From positions 76,866-140,865 of the forward strand of contig CAVUSX010000012.1 of assembly GCA_963744275.1 (NCBI GenBank): a DNA stretch of 64,000 bases, read 5' to 3'. This DNA comes from VAZQ01 sp963744275 (GTDB lineage: Bacteria > Pseudomonadota > Alphaproteobacteria > Rhizobiales > Xanthobacteraceae). The notes under the pieces were generated by a model. That model was given only the letters and a program-made list of their open reading frames with translations, did not search any database and was not told the origin of the DNA. The position numbers and the translations under genes are program-made. Below, piece by piece: positions 26,723 to 34,956 of the stretch (within the stretch, counting starts at the first letter, position 1; each line of letters starts with the position of its first letter).

Positions 26723-27996
26723 TGGCGCAGCTCACCGACGACTGCTTCGCGTTCTCGGGCCCGCTCATGCCGATCGACGAGGTCGAGCGCATCATCCTGG
26801 AGCGGGTGATGCCGGTCGCCGAAACCGAGACGGTGCCGCTTGCCGCCGCCTATGGGCGCGTGATGGCGAGCGACGTCACGGCGCCCATCAGCCTGCCGCC
26901 GTTCGACAATTCGGCGGTCGACGGCTACGCGGTGCGGTCCGCCGATCTCGACCCCGCGGCCGAGACCAGGCTTGCGATCATGGGCCGTGTCACCGCCGGC
27001 CACGCGGCCGCCCAGGCGCTGGCGCCGGGCGCCGCGATCCGCATCTTCACCGGCGCCCCGATGCCGGCCGGCGCCGATACGGTGTTCATGCAAGAGGACG
27101 TGCGGCTCGAGGCGCAGGCCGTGCTGGTTCCCCCGGGTCTCAAGGCCGGCGCCAACCGGCGCCTGGCCGGGGAGGACGTGCGCTCCGGCGCCGTGGTGCT
27201 GCCGGCGGGGCGGCGGCTGGCGGCCCAGCATGTGGCGCTGGCGGCGGCGGTCGGGCTCATGCAATTGCCGGTGCGCCGGCGCATCCGGGTGGCGGTGCTC
27301 TCGACCGGCGACGAGATCGTGGAGCCCGGCGCGCCGCGCCCGGGTGCCGCGCTGTTCGACGCCAACCGCTATCTGCTGGCCGGCCTGCTGGCCGGGCTGG
27401 GCGCGCAAGCAAGCGACCTCGGCATCGTGCCGGATGATCCGCAAGCGCTGACGCGCGCGATCTCGGCGGCCGCGGAAGCGCACGATCTGGTGCTCACCTC
27501 GGGTGGCGTGTCGACCGGCGAGGCCGACCATGTGCGCAGCGCCGTGGAGCGGGTCGGCTCCCTGGTGTTCTGGCGCGTCGCCGTCAAGCCCGGCCGGCCG
27601 GTCGCCATGGGGGTGATCCCGGGATCGCGGCCCGGCACCGGCGCTGCATTCGTCGGGCTGCCGGGCAATCCGGTCGCGGCGTTCGTGACCTTCGCGCGCG
27701 TGGTGCGGCCGCTCTTGGCGCGGCTTTCCGGCGCCGAGATGGCGCCGCTGATTGCGCTGCCGGTGCGCGCGACCTTCGGGCACCGCAAGAAGAAGGGGCG
27801 GCGCGAATATATCCGGGTGGCGCTGCGGCGCGCGCCCGACGGCGTGATCGAAGCCGTCAAGCATGCCCAGGACGGCGCCGGGGTGATCACGTCGCTGACG
27901 CAGACCGATGGGCTGGTGGAGTTGCTGGAGGACACCACCGCGATCGAGCCCGGCGCGAGCGTCGGGTTTTTGTCCTATGCGGCGTTGGTGGGGTGA
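26722..27996 (+). CDS. moeA: Molybdopterin molybdotransferase
   Basis: 424 residues and intact. FDNSAVDGYAVRSADL, GAAIRIFTGAPMPAGADTVFMQED, RVAVLSTGDEIVEPG, DANRYLLAGLL, LTSGGVSTGEADHV, FWRVAVKPGRPVAMG, GLPGNPVAAFVTF and GRREYIRV give the complete MoeA four-domain signature. This is the canonical MoeA of the three in the cluster. Translationally coupled to mobB. Confidence 0.95.
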   Translation: MAQLTDDCFAFSGPLMPIDEVERIILERVMPVAETETVPLAAAYGRVMASDVTAPISLPPFDNSAVDGYAVRSADLDPAAETRLAIMGRVTAGHAAAQALAPGAAIRIFTGAPMPAGADTVFMQEDVRLEAQAVLVPPGLKAGANRRLAGEDVRSGAVVLPAGRRLAAQHVALAAAVGLMQLPVRRRIRVAVLSTGDEIVEPGAPRPGAALFDANRYLLAGLLAGLGAQASDLGIVPDDPQALTRAISAAAEAHDLVLTSGGVSTGEADHVRSAVERVGSLVFWRVAVKPGRPVAMGVIPGSRPGTGAAFVGLPGNPVAAFVTFARVVRPLLARLSGAEMAPLIALPVRATFGHRKKKGRREYIRVALRRAPDGVIEAVKHAQDGAGVITSLTQTDGLVELLEDTTAIEPGASVGFLSYAALVG

Positions 27997-28004
27997 GGCC
28001 TCGA

Positions 28005-28140
28005 TACTTTTCCCGGACCCAGCACGGCGCGGAGCGCACGCTGGTGATCCGGGATCGTTCCAGACTCGGAGTTTGGAACGGCCCCGGTTCTGCAGCGCAC
28101 CACTGCGCTTCGCTACGTGCTGCGCCGCGCCCGGGATAAG
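28005..28140. repeat. Long extragenic palindrome, copy 1
   Basis: A roughly 135-base element beginning TACTTTTCCCGGACCC and ending GCGCCCGGGATAAG. It contains internal segments TGATCCGGGATCGTTCC and GGAGTTTGGAACG that recur in copy 2 (29935-30076). It lies between convergent moeA and mobA and can form a long hairpin. Confidence 0.75.
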
Positions 28141-28143
28141 AGT

Positions 28144-28773
28144 TCAGTGCTCGGTCTCCAACGCCGCCATGCTCTCAGCCGCCGCCGCGTCCTCCGGCGT
28201 ATTGACGTTGAAGAACGGATCGATCGGGGCGACCGGCCAGTCCACCGTGATGATGCCGTGGCGGGCGGTCCAGATCTCGATCTTGCGCAGGTCTTCCACC
28301 ACCAGCGCGTGGCGCAGGTCCGCGCGCAACGCGACCGGCCAGAGGCCCACCACCGGATGGCGCCATTCGCCCGAGCGCGCGCAGGCGAGCGGCACCCCGG
28401 CCGCAGCGCGCGCTTCACCTAAGCGCGCCACCAGATCGCCCGGCAGGAACGGGCAATCGCCCGGCACGCTCGCCACGTCGGTGAGATCGGGCCGGTGCGC
28501 CGCCGCCCAATCGAGCCCGGCCAGGATGCCGGCGAGCGGCCCGGCGAAATCCGGCACGCAATCGCCCACCACGGTGAGGCCGCTGTCGGCGAAGCGCGCC
28601 GGGTCGCCGTTGGCGTTGAGGATGAGGCCTGCGCATTGCGGCGCAAGCCGCGCCAGCACCCGCTCCAGGATGGTGGCGCCGCCGATCCGGATGCGCGCCT
28701 TGTCGCCGCCGCCCATGCGGCGCGCCAGGCCGCCGGCCAATACCAAGCCGAGCGGTTTCGTGGAGGCGGTCAT
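28144..28773 (-). CDS. mobA: Molybdenum cofactor guanylyltransferase
   Basis: 209 residues. GLVLAGGLARRMGGGDKARIRIGG is the nucleotide-binding loop of MobA, followed by LILNANGDPARFADSGL, VVGDCVPDFAGPLAGILAGL, SVPGDCPFLPGDLV (metal-binding DxP-type motif), HPVVGLWPVALRADL and FFNVNTPEDAAAAE. Transfers GMP from GTP to Mo-molybdopterin, making the MGD form used by formate dehydrogenases and related reductases. Convergent with moeA; on the same strand as fdhD but separated by a repeat cluster. Confidence 0.93.
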   Translation of the reverse strand: MTASTKPLGLVLAGGLARRMGGGDKARIRIGGATILERVLARLAPQCAGLILNANGDPARFADSGLTVVGDCVPDFAGPLAGILAGLDWAAAHRPDLTDVASVPGDCPFLPGDLVARLGEARAAAGVPLACARSGEWRHPVVGLWPVALRADLRHALVVEDLRKIEIWTARHGIITVDWPVAPIDPFFNVNTPEDAAAAESMAALETEH

Positions 28774-28782
28774 GCGGCCCGC

Positions 28783-28909
28783 ACCTCTCCCCGCGCGCGG
28801 GGAGAGGTCGACGCGCGCAGCGCGGCGGGTGAGGGGGCCTCTCCGCGAGTCTGAGCCCGTGGAGAGGCCCCCTCACCCCAACCCTCTCCATAGCCCGTCG
28901 AAGACGGGC
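28783..28909. repeat. Cluster of three hairpins between fdhD and mobA
   Basis: Hairpin 1 is a perfect 26-base palindrome, ACCTCTCCCCGCG/CGCGGGGAGAGGT (28783-28808). Hairpin 2: GTGAGGGGGCCTCTCC (28829-28844) with GGAGAGGCCCCCTCAC (28861-28876). Hairpin 3: GCCCGTC (28893-28899) with GACGGGC (28903-28909). A fragment of hairpin 1 recurs near position 320. The cluster lies in the fdhD-mobA spacer, where it could attenuate read-through. Confidence 0.8.
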
Positions 28910-28995
28910 GTAAACGCCCTGATGGCAAGCGGGGCGAGGGAGCTCGCCGAGTTCGCGGACAGGTCTTCGGATGCCAACAATAGATCAACCAACAA

Positions 28996-29874
28996 TCAAT
29001 CATCGTGCACGCTCGCCTTGCGCTGATGCTTGGCGCTTTCGTCCTCCACGTAGGCGAGGTCCTGGTCGAACACGATGCGCTGCGCGCCGGCGAGCGCCAC
29101 GAAGCGCTTGCCGCGGGCGCGGCCGATCAGGGTGAGGTTGGCCTTGCGGGCGAGCTCCACGCCCCAGGCCGTGAAGCCCGAGCGCGAGATCAGGATCGGG
29201 ATGCCCATGCGCACGGTCTTGATCACCATCTCGGAGGTCAGGCGTCCGGTGGTGTAGAAGATCTTGTCCTGCGGCGGCACCTGGTTCTGGAACATCCAGC
29301 CGGCGATCTTGTCGACCGCGTTGTGGCGGCCGACGTCCTCCATGTAGACGAGCGGCTGGTCGGCGACCGCGAGCACGCAGCCGTGAATGGCGCCAGCCTC
29401 CAGATAGAGCGAGGGCGTGGTGTTGATCTGGTGGGTGAGGCTGTAGAGCCACGAGGTGCGCAGCTCCGCGGCCGGCAGCGTGACGGTCTCCAGCGCCTCC
29501 ATCAGGTCGCCGAACGCGGTGCCCTGGGCGCAGCCCGAGGTCTGCACCTTCTTCTTGAGCTTCTTCTCGTAGTTGGTCTTGCGCTTGGTGCGCACCACCA
29601 CGACCGCGAGCTCCTCGTCGTAGTCGATGCCGGTGACCACGTCGTCGGGCAACAGCATGTGCTGGTTGAGCAGATAGCCGAGCGCCAGATAATGCGGATA
29701 GTCGTTGATGGTCATGGCGGTCACGATCTCCTGGGCGTTGAGGAAGATCGTGAGCGCCCGCTCGACCGTCACCGAGGTCTCGATCTCGGCGCCGGTCTGG
29801 TCGATGCCGGTGACGCGCTCGGTCAGCCGCGGATCGAGCGGGTCGGGCTTGATGAGGTAGGAGTCGCTTGCCAT
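28996..29874 (-). CDS. fdhD: Formate dehydrogenase accessory sulfurtransferase
   Basis: 292 residues from ATG 29874. FdhD hallmarks: ERALTIFLNAQEIVTAMTI, YLALGYLLNQHML, YMEDVGRHNAVDKIAGWMF, FYTTGRLTSEMVIKTVRMGIPILISRSG, ELARKANLTLIGRARGKRFVALAG. FdhD passes sulfur from IscS to the Mo/W-bis-MGD cofactor of formate dehydrogenase. The persulfide motif is TSGCAQGT: a single Cys where Escherichia coli FdhD has a CxxC pair. No formate dehydrogenase gene lies in the window. Confidence 0.93.
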   Translation of the reverse strand: MASDSYLIKPDPLDPRLTERVTGIDQTGAEIETSVTVERALTIFLNAQEIVTAMTINDYPHYLALGYLLNQHMLLPDDVVTGIDYDEELAVVVVRTKRKTNYEKKLKKKVQTSGCAQGTAFGDLMEALETVTLPAAELRTSWLYSLTHQINTTPSLYLEAGAIHGCVLAVADQPLVYMEDVGRHNAVDKIAGWMFQNQVPPQDKIFYTTGRLTSEMVIKTVRMGIPILISRSGFTAWGVELARKANLTLIGRARGKRFVALAGAQRIVFDQDLAYVEDESAKHQRKASVHDD

Positions 29875-29934
29875 GGGCCTTATGTAGGGCGGGGAAGGCG
29901 GATGCGCAAAAGCGATGTAAAGGGCCTCGGCGTG

Positions 29935-30076
29935 GTACTTTCCCCGGACGCGGTGCAGCACGAAGCGCAGCGAAGTGACGCACCGCTGATCCGGGGTCGT
30001 TACAGATGCGGAGTGTGGAACGATCCCGGCTCTGCGGTGCACCGCTGCGCGCTGCACCGCGTCCGGGAAAAGTACA
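29935..30076. repeat. Long extragenic palindrome, copy 2
   Basis: Ends are near-perfect inverted arms: GTACTTTCCCCGGACGCGG (from 29935) and CCGCGTCCGGGAAAAGTAC (to 30076). The centre carries GGTCGTTACAGATGCGGAGT and GGAACGATCCCGGCTCTGC, homologous to copy 1 at 28005-28140. It separates the fdhD gene from the upstream binding-protein gene on the same strand. Confidence 0.8.
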
Positions 30077-30079
30077 ACC

Positions 30080-30838
30080 TCAGAGACCGGCTTCCTTGAA
30101 GTGGTCGCGCGCGGCCGGGCGGGTCATGTAGGCGATGAGGGCGCGCGCGGGCTCGGCCTCCGTGCTGGCGGTGGCGACGCCCGCCACATAGGTGACGACG
30201 AGCCCGATCGATTGCGGCATCGGCCCCACCACCTTGACGCCCTTGTTCGGCAGGAGCTCGCTGGTGAACGAGATGCCGATCTCGGCGGCGCCGCTGGCGA
30301 CCGCTTCCGCCACCGCGCTGCCGCTCTTCTCCAACAGCTCCTTCTTCTTGACCTCCTCGGTGAGACCGAGGCGGTCGAGCAGGCCGGTCATGTAGATGCC
30401 GGCGGTGCCGCCGGCGGCCGGATTGGTGTAGGCGACGGTGCGGGCCGCCTGCAGTGCCTTCTTGAGCGCGTCCGGGGTCGAGATGTCGGGTTGCGGCGCG
30501 CCCGCCTTCACCCCGATGCCGGCGACCGCGCGGCCGAGATCGGCGCGGCTGCCGGCGACCAGTGATCCGGCCTTGTCGAGCGCATCCATGGCGGCGGTCG
30601 AGAGCACGATGACGTCGGCCTTCTCGCCGCCCTTGAGCTTGGCCTGCATGCCGCCGACCGGACCGAAGATGGCGTGAATCTTGTGCCCGGTCTCGCGGCT
30701 GAAATCGGCGGCGAGCGCCTCGAACGGCTCCTGGATGGCGCCGGCCCCCACCACATAGATGTCGGCGGCGCCCGCATGGCCGGCCGCAAGCGCGAGCGGA
30801 ACGGCGGTCAGGATCGAAAGCGCGAAGCGACGGCACAT
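30080..30838 (-). CDS. ModA-like periplasmic substrate-binding protein
   Basis: 252 residues from ATG 30838 with AGGAGG upstream. Signal peptide FALSILTAVPLALAAGHAGA, then ADIYVVGAGAIQEPFEALAADFSRETGHKI, PVGGMQAKLKGGEKADVIVLS, TVAYTNPAAGGTAGIYMTGLLDRLG, SGAAEIGISFTSELLPN. It matches SBP_bac_11 (PF13531), the fold that includes molybdate-binding ModA, though the canonical ModA AASSL start is replaced by YVVGAGA. Position beside mobA/fdhD suggests an oxyanion or related ligand (inference). No ModB/ModC partner is adjacent; the neighbouring ABC genes are FecCD-type. Confidence 0.8.
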   Translation of the reverse strand: MCRRFALSILTAVPLALAAGHAGAADIYVVGAGAIQEPFEALAADFSRETGHKIHAIFGPVGGMQAKLKGGEKADVIVLSTAAMDALDKAGSLVAGSRADLGRAVAGIGVKAGAPQPDISTPDALKKALQAARTVAYTNPAAGGTAGIYMTGLLDRLGLTEEVKKKELLEKSGSAVAEAVASGAAEIGISFTSELLPNKGVKVVGPMPQSIGLVVTYVAGVATASTEAEPARALIAYMTRPAARDHFKEAGL

Positions 30839-30937
30839 GATGATGTCCTCCTGGTTTGGCAATTTGCTTTGAGTTGCCCGGATGGTCGTCCAATGCGCCC
30901 GCATAGGCAAGACCCTTGGCAAGACTCATAGGCGCTT

Positions 30938-31709
30938 TCACCCCGGCAGGAACGCGCGCGTGCCGCTCGCCGCGTCGGTCAACATCTCGACCGGCGCCCC
31001 GTAGAGGGTTTCCAGCTGCGCGCGCGTGAGCACCTCGCGCACGCGCGCCTTCCGCGATCCGCTCGCCGTCGCGGATCAGGAAGGCGCGGTCGGCGGCGCG
31101 CAGCGCATGGTTGGGGTCATGGGTGGTGAACAGGACGCCGTGGCCGGCTGCCGCGAGCGCGCGGATCTCGCGCATGACCTTCCCCTGGTTGCCGAAGTCG
31201 AGGCTCGCGGTCGGCTCGTCGAGCACGATGAATTGCGGCTCCTGGGCGAGCGCGCGGGCGAGCAGCACGAGCTGGCGCTCGCCGCCGGAGATCATCGTAT
31301 AGGGCCGCTCCTTGAGCGCGCGTGATGCCGAAGCGCTCGAGCGCGCGGTCCGGCCACCAGCCGGTCGGTGGCGGACGGCGCGCTGAACAGGTTGCCGTGG
31401 GCGGTGCGCCCCATCAGCACCACGGTCTCGACCGTGAACCCGAAGGTCGGCACATGGGACTGCGGCACATAGGCGATGCGGCGCGCGCGCTGCGAAGCCG
31501 CATAGGCCGCGATCGGCTTGCCGTCGATCAGGGCGGCGCCCGCCAGGGCCGGCAGGATGCCGAGCAGCGTCTTGAGCAGCGTGGTCTTGCCGCTGCCGTT
31601 GGGGCCGAGCAGCGCCAGCACCTCGCCCTGGGCGAGGCTGACGTCGAGCCCGCGGCCCGACCACGCGGTCGCCGTAGCCGATCGAGAGGTCGCGGCCTGC
31701 GAGCGTCAC
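30938..31709 (-). pseudogene. FecE/BtuD-like ABC transporter ATP-binding protein, several frameshifts
   Basis: Recognisable in order across at least three frame changes: TLAGRDLSIGYGDR; then LALLGPNGSGKTTLLKTLLGIL (Walker A), IAYVPQSHVPTFGFTVE (Q-loop) and GRTAHGN; then RALERFGI; then YTMISGGERQLVLLARALAQ (signature, LSGGQ variant ISGGE), FIVLDEPTASLDFG (Walker B), GVLFTTHDPNHAL (H-loop); then VLTRAQLETLYGAPVEMLTD to the stop at 30938. Breaks fall near 31665, 31335-31385 and 31045. GTG 31709 overlaps the permease stop. Gene order and domains are complete, so indel errors are as likely as decay. Confidence 0.75.
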
Positions 31710-32724
31710 GACCAGGTCCGCTGCATGCCGGCCAGCAGCCAGATGAAGAACGGCGTGCCGATGACGGCGGTCAGAATGCCGAGCGGGATCTCGACCGGCG
31801 CCGCGGCGCGCGCCAGCGTGTCGATGAACAACAAATAGCCGCCGCCCAACAGCGCCGCCGCCGGCAACAGCCGCGGAAAGTCGGGCCCGACCAGCGCGCG
31901 CGCCAGATGCGGCACCACCAGCCCGACCCAGCCGATGATGCCGGAGGTCGGCGACGCTCGCCGAGGTCACCAGCGTCGCCGCCACCACGATGGCGATGCG
32001 CAGCGGCCCGGTGGCGACGCCGAGCGCGCGCGCCTCCTCCTCCGGCAGCGACATGACGTTCATGCGCCAGCGCAACGCCACCAGCACGGCGGTGCCGACG
32101 ACGACCGGGCCGGCGAGCGGGAGGAGATCGGAGACGGTGGTGGAGGCGAGGCTGCCGAGCAGCCAGAACGTCATGGCGGGCAGCTGGTTGTAGGGATCGG
32201 CCAGATATTTCACCAGCCCGACCCCGGCGCCGAGCAGCGCCCCGATCACCACGCCGGTCAGCACCAGAACGAGGATCGGATCGCGCCCGCGCAGCATGGA
32301 GCCGATCAGATAGACGGCGGCGACCGCCAGAAGCCCGCCCAGGAAGGCGAGGCTTTCGATGCCGACGACGCCGAGCGAGAAGAAGATGCCGAGCACGGCG
32401 CCGAGCGCGGCGCCCGAGGAGGCGCCCAGAATATCCGGCGACACCAGCGGATTGCGGAACAGGCCCTGGAACGCGGTGCCGGCGACCGCGAGCGCAGCCC
32501 CCACCATGACGGCGGCCAGCACGCGCGGCCCGCGCACCAGCAGGACGACGTTCTCGACCGCCGGCGCGACCGACGACGGCCGCCCGGTCAAGTGCGCCGC
32601 CAGCACGTCGATCAAGTCGGACAGGCTCACCGGATAGCGCCCGACCGTGAAGGCGGCTGATCAATCCGGCCGACCAGCACCGCGAGCGCGATCGCCGAGG
32701 CCGGGAAGGGCGGAGCGGCGTCAT
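31706..32724 (-). pseudogene. FecCD-type ABC transporter permease, frameshifts at both ends
   Basis: The central frame is a classic FecCD permease: VLLVRGPRVLAAVMVGAALAVAGTAFQGLFRNPLVSPDILGASSGAALGAVLG, then multiple transmembrane helices (IESLAFLGGLLAVAAVYLIG, ILVLVLTGVVIGALLGAG) and MSLPEEEARALGV. Near 31950 it shifts to VVPHLARALVGPDFPRLLPAAALLGGGYLLFIDTLARAA..ILTAVIGTPFFIWLL to the stop at 31706. The N-terminal helix (ASAIALAVLVG, then ISAAFTVGRYPVSLSDLID) needs one or two frame changes between 32650 and 32710. Ten-helix type II importer subunit for metal chelates, cobalamin or, in the MolB group, molybdate/tungstate. Confidence 0.8.
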
Positions 32725-32740
32725 GCTCGTCGAGATGGCA

Positions 32741-33782
32741 TCAACCCCGGCCCGCCAGCACCCGCTCGAGCTGCGCGTCGGTGAGGGTCACATGATAGTA
32801 GCGGCGATAGAAATCGCGGGTGAGGGGACGCAGGTCCTCGGGGAACTGATCCGGGTAGAGGATCTTGGCGAGCCACCACAGGCCGATCAGCCGGTTGACC
32901 GAGGGCGGCAGATCGACCCAGCCGAACGGCAGATTGGGGACGAGGTGGACGCGGCCGTCACGCACCGCCTCAACCGAGCGCCCAAGCCGGATCGTGGGCC
33001 ACGGCGGCGGCGAAATCCGGGTCGATGGTGACGATCACGTCCGGATTCCACACCAGCACCTGCTCGATCGAGACAGTGGCGAGGCCGCCGCGGCTGCCGC
33101 CGGCGACGTTCTGCGCCAGCAACTCGATGGTCTCCATGTTGAGCGCGCCGCCGAGCCCGGTCTCGAGCCCGCGCGGGCCGCGCGCATAATAGACTCGCGG
33201 CCGCCGCTCCCTGGGCGTGCCGGCGATGCGGCCCGTGATGGTGGCGAGCGTGGTTTCGGCGTCGCGGGCGAGGCCTTCGGCCGCGTCGCGGCGGTCGATC
33301 AGGGCGCCGAGCGTGCGGTAGGCCGCGGCGGCGGCCTCGAAGCGGCCGTCGAGCAGCGCATACGGAATGCCGGTCTGCTCCTGCACCCGGTCGGCGAGCG
33401 ACACATAGGTCGGGCTGATGTCGCCGATGTCCAAAATGAGATCGGGCTTGAGCGCCAGCACGGCCTCCAGATTGGCGGTATTGCCGCGCCCGGTGATGCG
33501 TCCGACCTCGCGGCCGGCCGCCGATCTCCGGCAGCAGGAACTCGCGCTCCGCCGCCCCATTGGGGCGCGGCCAGCCCAGCAGCAGCTCGGCGCCAGCGTA
33601 TAGAGCATGATGGCGGCCGGCGGCCCGGCCGGAAACACGCGGGCGACCTGCGCCGGCACCGGCACGGCGCGGCCGGCCCCATCCGCCACGGTCGCGGCGC
33701 GCCCCCGCGCGGGGGCGAGCAGCACGGGCAGAACGGCGGCCAGGAGGGCGCGGCGGCTGAGCGACATCACGGCTGCGATCAT
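32741..33782 (-). pseudogene. TroA-like periplasmic binding protein for the FecCD-type importer, about three frameshifts
   Basis: Signal sequence SRRALLAAVLPVLLAPARGRAA, then GRAVPVPAQVARVFPAGPPAAIMLYTLAP; a shift near 33598 gives ELLLGWPRPNGAAEREFLLPEIGG; a shift back near 33520 gives EVGRITGRGNTANLEAVLALKPDLILDIGDISPTYVSLADRVQEQTGIPYALLDG; a last shift near 32970 gives VRDGRVHLVPNLPFGWVDLPPSVNRLIGLWW to the stop at 32741. PF01497-type binding protein (helical-linker class II). PPSVNRLIGLWWLAKILYP at the end is typical of proteins feeding FecCD permeases. Order SBP-permease-ATPase is standard. Confidence 0.8.
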
Positions 33783-33875
33783 GCACCGCCGGGCGGGGGG
33801 AAATCAAACCGGGGCCGCAAGTGTTTGTGGGTTGTCAGCCTGCCGACCTCGACTATATTGCCGGCCGCGACCCGC

Positions 33876-33965
33876 GGAGGGATGGCCGAGTGGCTGAAGG
33901 CGCTCGCTTGGAAAGCGTGTATACGGGAAACCGTATCGTGGGTTCGAATCCCACTCCCTCCGCCA
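33876..33965 (+). tRNA. tRNA-Ser (anticodon GGA)
   Basis: Acceptor GGAGGGA (33876-33882) pairs with TCCCTCC (33955-33961), followed by discriminator G and an encoded CCA (33963-33965). D-arm GCCGAGTGGCTGAAGGC, anticodon loop CTTGGAAAG with GGA, a long variable arm (TATACGGGAAACCGTATC) and the T-loop GGTTCGAATCC identify a class II serine tRNA. Confidence 0.97.
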
Positions 33966-34956
33966 GCTGACCGGAGCTGCCACCGTTCTCCGCCGCCGGT
34001 GATCCCGCCAGTTTCGGCTTGTCCCGCCGACATTTCGGCGGTGTCCTCTGGACCTCGCGGATGGTGGATGGCCGCGTTCGGTTCTCTGATGGGCCGGCTT
34101 TCTCCGGAACTCTGTACTTTTCCAATTTAGTCCAGAGTTCGAAAAGCCATACATGACAGTCACTTAGGAAGAGCCAAGTTCGAAATCGCACTCGCTTCGC
34201 GAGCGCAACAGGACGACCAGCCGCGCCTCAAGGAGGCATCGCTCCGATCCCTCGGTTGTCGATAGCTGGCATGTAGGGTGAGCTGCGTACTCGACGCCGC
34301 CTTCGGTGGGACGAATTGGTGTCTGCTCTGCCCTCGAGAGCGGCGCGAAAGCGCACATCTCCAGGAAGTCCGAGAAGGGCCAGAGGCAGACAGGGTGCTA
34401 ACTCCTCAGGCCGTCATTCCCCGATAATTATTGGGCGTCTTCCTTCTTGATGACATCGGTAGCGACGAGGATGGCATCATCCTTACCGTCATTCTTGTGC
34501 CAGTGCACGGTGCCCCTGTCTCGGTCGCAGGCGCTTGCGATCCGGCCCCATCAAATCCGCCATGAGAGAAAACTGAACTGCGTTCTAGGCAAGCGGGACA
34601 GCTTGGGACGGGGCCTTCCGCTGTGCGCCCAAGCACCATCAAGCACCATCAACCATTCTGCGTCCTCGATTGTGTGTGCGCATTTTTGACCGGGCGGTGC
34701 CGGGTCAAGCGGAACGCCCTCCGGGGTACACTCGCAGTTGGTACCCGAAGAGCCGGAACCAACAAGGCCTGACGAGTAGCGTCGAAAAAAGACGAATTAA
34801 GGGATTGAGCGCGTTGCGAAATCCGACAAAGCGTTAACGTGGTTCTACGAGACCTACCCCAAAATCGGTGGTTGTGGCTCCCAAGACAGGCTAATTGTCC
34901 CCAAGCTTCCTCGGGCAGACGACAACGACCTGGGAAGAAGCTAGTCGAGGAAGCAC
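33966..34956. other. Gene-poor region downstream of tRNA-Ser
   Basis: Nearly 1 kb with no convincing intact gene and lower GC than the surroundings. On the minus strand a stretch around 34425-34510 reads HWHKNDGKDDAILVATDVIKKEDAQ before a stop, which has coding character but no connected start. It looks like the remains of inserted DNA beside the tRNA. Confidence 0.45.

Noticed and set aside
28005..30076. Insertion-sequence ends flanking mobA-fdhD
   Set aside because: No transposase gene lies between them and the same kind of palindrome is self-contained; kept only as a repeat pair.
30000..32630. A continuous 876-codon minus-strand frame spanning permease, ATPase and binding protein
   Set aside because: Only parts match real domains (permease centre, ATPase end); the rest is out-of-frame. 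It is created by frameshifts in adjacent genes, not a giant fusion.
33779..34191. Minus-strand open frames across tRNA-Ser
   Set aside because: They run through the tRNA gene and show no family; chance frames.
34164..34956. Short frames in the gene-poor region after tRNA-Ser
   Set aside because: No ribosome sites or recognisable domains; one stretch has coding character but no start, so it is described only as region content.
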